A stretch of DNA of 64,000 nucleotides from Oscillospiraceae bacterium (GTDB taxonomy: Bacteria > Bacillota > Clostridia > Oscillospirales > CAG-272). Every line of letters starts with the position of its first letter. Position 1 is the first letter of the stretch. This document shows, piece after piece, positions 59,259 to 64,000 of this stretch. Location: positions 1 through 64,000 of the forward strand of contig SVSN01000009.1 of NCBI GenBank assembly GCA_015064285.1, written 5' to 3'. The notes under the pieces are model-generated. The model saw nothing but the letters and a program-made list of their open reading frames with translations. It did no database searches and had not been told where the DNA came from. A program made the translations under genes and the position numbers.

Positions 59259-60062
59259 TCAGATACCTTCTTCGATCCAGCCGTTTTTCGTTAGTCTGAC
59301 AAGGCTCTTTACGCCGCAGGCACGGGCCAGTTCCACCGATTCGGCATAGTGGCAGTCCAGATAGCGGGCGTCATGACAGTCAGAGTTGAGCACAAACTTT
59401 CCGCCGTGCTCGTGAATGTAGCGGATGGCAAAGTCCGCCGGATAGGGATCCTTCCGATACCCTCTGGCAATGGCACCGGTGTTGATCTCAAAGATCGGAC
59501 ATACTTCCAGTACGGCAGCCACGGATTCCAGCAGCACCTTCCGGTAAACGGGATCGGTTTCGTCTACAAAATTGTACTTGACCGCCAGATCAAAGTGGCC
59601 AATGAAGTCCGGTCTGTGGTCGATGGCGCACTGTACGCTGTCCTGCAGGTACTTTACCGCCATGGTGTTGTAGTCGCCGCCGAAGTACTTTTCCGTCATG
59701 GTGATCATGCCTTCGGGATTGGAGTCCACCGGATGATACAGCCCGTCGTCGGTACGGATATAGTGAACGGAACCGATAAGATAATCATATTTTTCCGTAG
59801 GAATATCAGAATACCCGTCAAGCTCCAGACCCAGCAGAATCTCGATCTGATCCTTATATTTTTCCCGCAGCTCCAGAATGGTCTGCCGGTAGGTGGGAAT
59901 CTGCTCCTTTTTCATACAGTAGGACAGGTCAAATGCCGTGTAGCTGTGGTCGGAGAAGCCCAAGGAAGCAAAGCCTTTTTCGATGGCGGAGAGTACCTGC
60001 TCTTCCATGGTGGAGCGTCCGTCGGAGAAGGTGGAGTGGGTATGTAAACTGGTGTATCGCAT
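59259..60062 (-). CDS. PHP-domain histidinol-phosphatase-like protein
   Basis: SLHTHSTFSDGRSTMEE; GFSDHS; GHFDLAVKYN; VLNSDCHDARYLDCHY. Confidence 0.88.
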   Translation of the reverse strand: MRYTSLHTHSTFSDGRSTMEEQVLSAIEKGFASLGFSDHSYTAFDLSYCMKKEQIPTYRQTILELREKYKDQIEILLGLELDGYSDIPTEKYDYLIGSVHYIRTDDGLYHPVDSNPEGMITMTEKYFGGDYNTMAVKYLQDSVQCAIDHRPDFIGHFDLAVKYNFVDETDPVYRKVLLESVAAVLEVCPIFEINTGAIARGYRKDPYPADFAIRYIHEHGGKFVLNSDCHDARYLDCHYAESVELARACGVKSLVRLTKNGWIEEGI

Positions 60063-60065
60063 GAT

Positions 60066-60701
60066 TTACCTCTTGATATAATCAAAAATATCGGAAAGAA
60101 GATGCAGTTTTCCGTTATGGAGAGAATCCGGTACTTCACCGAAGCCGTAGGAAGCCCAGAGAAAATCGATTCCGGCTTTTTCAGCGGCACGGGCATCCCA
60201 AAGGGTGTCACCCACATAAACGGGATTTTTGTACCCCTGTCTGTCTGCAAGAATGCGGATGTTTTCCCATTTTTCCTTATGGGTGTCACCGGTGCAGATG
60301 TGATCCCGGAACAGAGGGCCAAAGCCATGATAACTGAGAAAAGCTTCAATATATCCGGCCTGACAGTTGGATATAATCCCGAGGGGATAATCTTTTGCCA
60401 GCGCTTCCAGCGTTTCCGGGACGGTATCGAAGATCTTTCCGCCTTCCCGGGACAGAAGCAGATTTTCCATTTCGCAGGCTTCCATCATCAGCGCGTACCC
60501 TTTTTCATACGGCAGTTCGGGAAAGAGGATTTCTGCCAGCTCTTCGTTTGTACGTCCCATGTAGCCCTGTACGGTGTCCAGATCCACGGTTCTGTGGATT
60601 TCCGGATGGTTTGCCAGCACACCGGGCCAGATTTTTGCGGTCACATGGGTGGCGTCCCAGAGGGTTCCGTCCAGGTCGAACAGGATGGCATCCCAGGTCA
60701 T
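60066..60701 (-). CDS. HAD family hydrolase
   Basis: AILFDLDGTLWDAT; GIISNCQAGY; VYVGDTLWDARAAEKAGI; start re-called to 60701. Confidence 0.9.
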   Translation of the reverse strand: MTWDAILFDLDGTLWDATHVTAKIWPGVLANHPEIHRTVDLDTVQGYMGRTNEELAEILFPELPYEKGYALMMEACEMENLLLSREGGKIFDTVPETLEALAKDYPLGIISNCQAGYIEAFLSYHGFGPLFRDHICTGDTHKEKWENIRILADRQGYKNPVYVGDTLWDARAAEKAGIDFLWASYGFGEVPDSLHNGKLHLLSDIFDYIKR

Positions 60702-60835
60702 GTTGTGCCTCCTTTGCGGGGGATTCTTTTGGGTATAGTATACACCAAAGTGCTGCCGGATGCAAGAGGAAAAGAACAATGCATACAGAAAAAGCCAGTC
60801 CGGAGACTGACTTTGTTCTTTTGTTGGTGCCGTGG

Positions 60836-62332
60836 TTATTCTGCCAGTGCAGCAAGCAGACTGCCGAAGACATCCGCAATGACCCGGGCGGTTTCGGGAC
60901 CGCAGGAGTTGGTTTCTTCGTAGTGGTTTTCCCCGGTGGGGTCTTCGGTTTTTTCCACGTAGGGCATGGTTTCGTTCAGCAGGAAATCGGACGGGGGTAC
61001 AATGTAGCCAAGCTCATCGTTGCAAAGTCCGATAATCAGCAGATTTTCCACACCGTATTCCGCCGCAATGTCCTTAAGGGGCGTGGGGTTTTCCCCTTCG
61101 GTGCCGTAGTAGTGATATTCCTTGCCGGATACCAGTTCCGGGAAGATTTCACCGGGCATCATCACGATATGCAGTTCTCCCAGCCGCAGAATCGACATTT
61201 CCGTCCGCACCATATAACCGGTGGAGCTTTCGCCTTCAATCACTTCGTTCCCCAGAATGCCCAGGAATTTCAGATACATATACATGGGGTTGTCCATGGG
61301 GGCGGTGAACAGGGTACGTGCCAGAGACAGTTCAGCCGGGATTACCGTTTCGTTTTCCGGACGGATAGACAGGGCATAACGGGCCATTTCAAGCCCGGTC
61401 AGCTCCATGTTTTCCATGGCATCAAAATAACCGTCTGTGAGAATGTTGGTGTACATAAGGCCGCCGATGGCACCGGGCAGGAACATGGCAGGATCACCGG
61501 TACGCATTTCCACAACATCGCACATGAGACCGGGGAAGTCACGGCTCAGCATGGTGTTGTCACCGCGCATGGATTCCGCATGGGCGCCGTAGAACAGCAG
61601 TCTGGCACCGTTTCCGCCGTCAGCTGCCGCAAAACGGAGCTGATACAGATTGGGGTCGTATACCTGCGGATCCCGGGAGTCGTAAATCATGCCTTCTGTT
61701 TCGATTTTTCCAAAGCGCAGTTCACCCTGCCGACGGTTGGCAACTGCCAGTTCTGCTGCTTTTACAGCTGCTTCTGTCAGGGCTTCCATGTAATCGTCAT
61801 TTTTGCCTTCCACAGCCAGCGGGCCCCACAGCCCCAGAGAGTCCGCAGAAGCGTGAGAGTGGGTCGCAAATACATTCACGGAAATACAGCCGGTTTCGCT
61901 GCACAGGGTAAACAGTCTGTCGCGGATGCCGTCAACGGTGGTCTTGGACAGACCCACGCAGTCAATCCCGATCAGCAGAACGCCGCCTGCCCCCGCATCC
62001 ATCCAGATGGCACGGGCTTCGGAATAGTCGGGATCTTCCGGCATATCTTTCCAGTTTTGGCCGTTCTGGTAGGTCGCTATAAACCGACGGTCCATATAGC
62101 CGGATGCGTACCAGCCGCTGTTGTACCCGGCTATGTACAGATCCGTGCCGTCTTCGTGCCCTTCGGCAACAATGGGCTGTACACCGAATCCGAAGGTCCA
62201 TGTGCCTTCCCCATCACGCTCGTTATAGGTGTGATATACTTCCATTTCTGCCTCCGCAATATCGCCGGTACAGCCGTTGAGCATGGACAACAGCATGATG
62301 GCAGCAATCGCAAAAGAAATCATTCGCCGCAT
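60836..62332 (-). CDS. Neutral/alkaline ceramidase-like secreted lipoprotein
   Basis: Lipobox MLLSMLNGCTGD; FATHSHASADSLGLWG; YGAHAESMRGDNTMLSRDFPGLM. Confidence 0.65.
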   Translation of the reverse strand: MRRMISFAIAAIMLLSMLNGCTGDIAEAEMEVYHTYNERDGEGTWTFGFGVQPIVAEGHEDGTDLYIAGYNSGWYASGYMDRRFIATYQNGQNWKDMPEDPDYSEARAIWMDAGAGGVLLIGIDCVGLSKTTVDGIRDRLFTLCSETGCISVNVFATHSHASADSLGLWGPLAVEGKNDDYMEALTEAAVKAAELAVANRRQGELRFGKIETEGMIYDSRDPQVYDPNLYQLRFAAADGGNGARLLFYGAHAESMRGDNTMLSRDFPGLMCDVVEMRTGDPAMFLPGAIGGLMYTNILTDGYFDAMENMELTGLEMARYALSIRPENETVIPAELSLARTLFTAPMDNPMYMYLKFLGILGNEVIEGESSTGYMVRTEMSILRLGELHIVMMPGEIFPELVSGKEYHYYGTEGENPTPLKDIAAEYGVENLLIIGLCNDELGYIVPPSDFLLNETMPYVEKTEDPTGENHYEETNSCGPETARVIADVFGSLLAALAE

Positions 62333-62343
62333 ACTGTACCTCC

Positions 62344-62817
62344 TCAGAACAGTCCCGCCTGCACCATAGGCAGCAGAGACAGCATTACCCGGTCAAAGCG
62401 GAGATCGTTTACTTCCGTGAACCAGATCGTCACAAGCGTCAGGGGCAGAAACAGTACCACGCCCAGTATGCAGACCAGCACAATCCGGCCGGTCTTTTTC
62501 TTCGGTTTCGGCTCTTCGCCGGGGAGATCCCGGTTTTTTCTGCGTCCGGCCAGAAACAGAATGGCCAGTCCGCAGAGAATAAAGCAGGCAACTCCCGTGC
62601 ATTCCAGCGGCAGATTCAGTTCAGCATCCTTCAGCTGACCGAAAATTTCGGAAAGCATGTCAGCCGTACCGGAATCCAGCCCAAGGGCCGGTGCCAGGGA
62701 AACGAGAAAGCTTCCCAGACTCCGCAGAAACCATACGGAGGCCATACCCACCAATATGGTGAGAATCGCACCGGACAGAATCAGCGTGGCTATGTATCGC
62801 AGTGATCGTATGTGCAT
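62344..62817 (-). CDS. Hypothetical membrane protein
   Basis: 157 aa with three hydrophobic segments; upstream of ceramidase-like gene. Confidence 0.6.
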   Translation of the reverse strand: MHIRSLRYIATLILSGAILTILVGMASVWFLRSLGSFLVSLAPALGLDSGTADMLSEIFGQLKDAELNLPLECTGVACFILCGLAILFLAGRRKNRDLPGEEPKPKKKTGRIVLVCILGVVLFLPLTLVTIWFTEVNDLRFDRVMLSLLPMVQAGLF

Positions 62818-62943
62818 TTATCAATACCTCGCATTGATTATTATTTATATCAGAATACCATAATCACCTGAAAAAGTCAACAGATTTCGCCTCAAAAACA
62901 GAAAACCGCAGTGTGTACCGCGGTTTTTGACTTGTATTAGGGT

Positions 62944-64000
62944 TTATTTGTGATACAGCCTTTTGGTGCCGTAGACCGGTTCGCAGGTCATATGAATGCC
63001 CAGTTTCCGATACGTGTCCGCATCCACCTGAGAGAGAATCACGCTGGAATGGGCTTCGCATCCCGCAAGACGGGGCAGCATCTCAAAAGCACGTCTGGCG
63101 TTTTCTTCGCTGGAAGCGCAGATGGAAAGGGCGATCAGCGTTTCATCCGCGTGGAGACGGGGATTGCTGCAGGCCAGATTCCGGGTTTTCAGCTGACAGA
63201 TGGGTTCCAGAATGGTGGGGGAGATCAGATGCACTTCGTCCGGAATGCCCGCCAGCGTTTTCAGCGCATTCAGCAGAGCGGCGGAAGAAGCACCCAGCAG
63301 ATCGGAGGTCTTGCCGGTGACAACGGTGTTTTCGTCCAGGGCAATGGCAGCGCAGGGACCATCGGTGGCGGCGGCTCTGTCCAGGGCAACCTTCACCGGT
63401 GTACGCAGATCGGTGGTGATCTTGGCCCGGTTCATCAGCAGCTCCATCTTGTAGATGATATCGTCCCCGGTCTTGCCTTCCGCCCGCTTGACCTGACAGT
63501 CGTAATACCGGCGGATGATTTCCATATTGGCCGCTTCTCTGACCGCTTCGTCATCGTAGATGCAGTAACCGGCCATATTGACGCCCATATCGGTGGGAGA
63601 CTTATAGGGACAGTCGCCGTAAATTCCGTCAAACAGCTGACGCAGTACAGGGAAAATTTCCACGTCCCGGTTGTAGTTGACTGTAGTCTGGCCGTAGGCT
63701 TCCAGATGGAAGGGGTCGATCATGTTCACATCGGACAGATCCACCGTGGCGGCTTCGTAGGCGATGTTTACCGGATGGGAGAGGGACAGGTTCCAGATGG
63801 GGAAGGTTTCAAACTTGGCATATCCGGATTTCTGTCCGCGGATGCTGTCCTGATACAGCTGGGACAGACAGGTTGCCATCTTGCCGGAGCCGGGGCCGGG
63901 GGCTGTGATGACCACCAGTTCTCGCTGGGTTTCGATATAGTCGTTCTTCCCGTATCCGTCCGGAGAGAGGATCAGCTTCAGATTGGTGGGATAGCCGGGA
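62944..64000 (-). CDS. DUF1846-like protein (partial, runs off window end)
   Basis: Reads PGYPTNLKLILSPDGYGKNDYIETQRELVVITAPGPGSGKMATCLSQLYQD... in from the window edge; TAA stop at 62944. Confidence 0.88.
   Translation of the reverse strand, partial: PGYPTNLKLILSPDGYGKNDYIETQRELVVITAPGPGSGKMATCLSQLYQDSIRGQKSGYAKFETFPIWNLSLSHPVNIAYEAATVDLSDVNMIDPFHLEAYGQTTVNYNRDVEIFPVLRQLFDGIYGDCPYKSPTDMGVNMAGYCIYDDEAVREAANMEIIRRYYDCQVKRAEGKTGDDIIYKMELLMNRAKITTDLRTPVKVALDRAAATDGPCAAIALDENTVVTGKTSDLLGASSAALLNALKTLAGIPDEVHLISPTILEPICQLKTRNLACSNPRLHADETLIALSICASSEENARRAFEMLPRLAGCEAHSSVILSQVDADTYRKLGIHMTCEPVYGTKRLYHK

Noticed and set aside
1-64000. CRISPR arrays, tRNA/rRNA genes, prophage or IS transposase
   Set aside because: No regularly spaced repeats, no recognised structural RNA sequence and no transposase, integrase or phage structural ORF were seen; short or divergent tRNAs could be missed without a covariance search.

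Overview
The window looks like a chromosomal segment of a Clostridia/Oscillospiraceae-like gut bacterium. It is dense in metabolic, transport and glycan-degradation genes. I saw no rRNA, tRNA, CRISPR array, phage or IS transposase. Main loci: a metNIQ transporter (- strand); an esterase/acyltransferase/DUF6320-like cluster; rpmB; an aminotransferase/Lrp/MutS-like cluster; an SLH-transglutaminase; uxaC; MATE; a GH-like protein with a D-lyxose isomerase-like protein; a glycyl-radical enzyme (GRE) and its activase; sdaA; SpoVAC; a SCIFF/ranthipeptide locus followed by a PLP decarboxylase; three tandem solute-binding-like lipoproteins; a second - strand carbohydrate cluster; and a partial DUF1846 gene. 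The strongest undescribed-looking signal is upstream of metN. A consensus promoter, a GTG-start 39-aa Cys/Met-containing leader ORF with a perfect SD, an intrinsic terminator abutting metN, and an 8-nt segment inside the leader ORF that perfectly complements the terminator 5' arm together look like a peptide-leader transcription attenuator; I saw no SAM riboswitch or T-box. Other notable signals are a terminator between the SCIFF precursor and its maturase, a Cys-rich tail on that maturase, a GRE with an atypical RIWGW glycyl loop, a 158-bp MITE/BIME-like element, and heptad-type inverted repeats in at least three intergenic regions. All product calls were made by reading the sequence; no database search was run.
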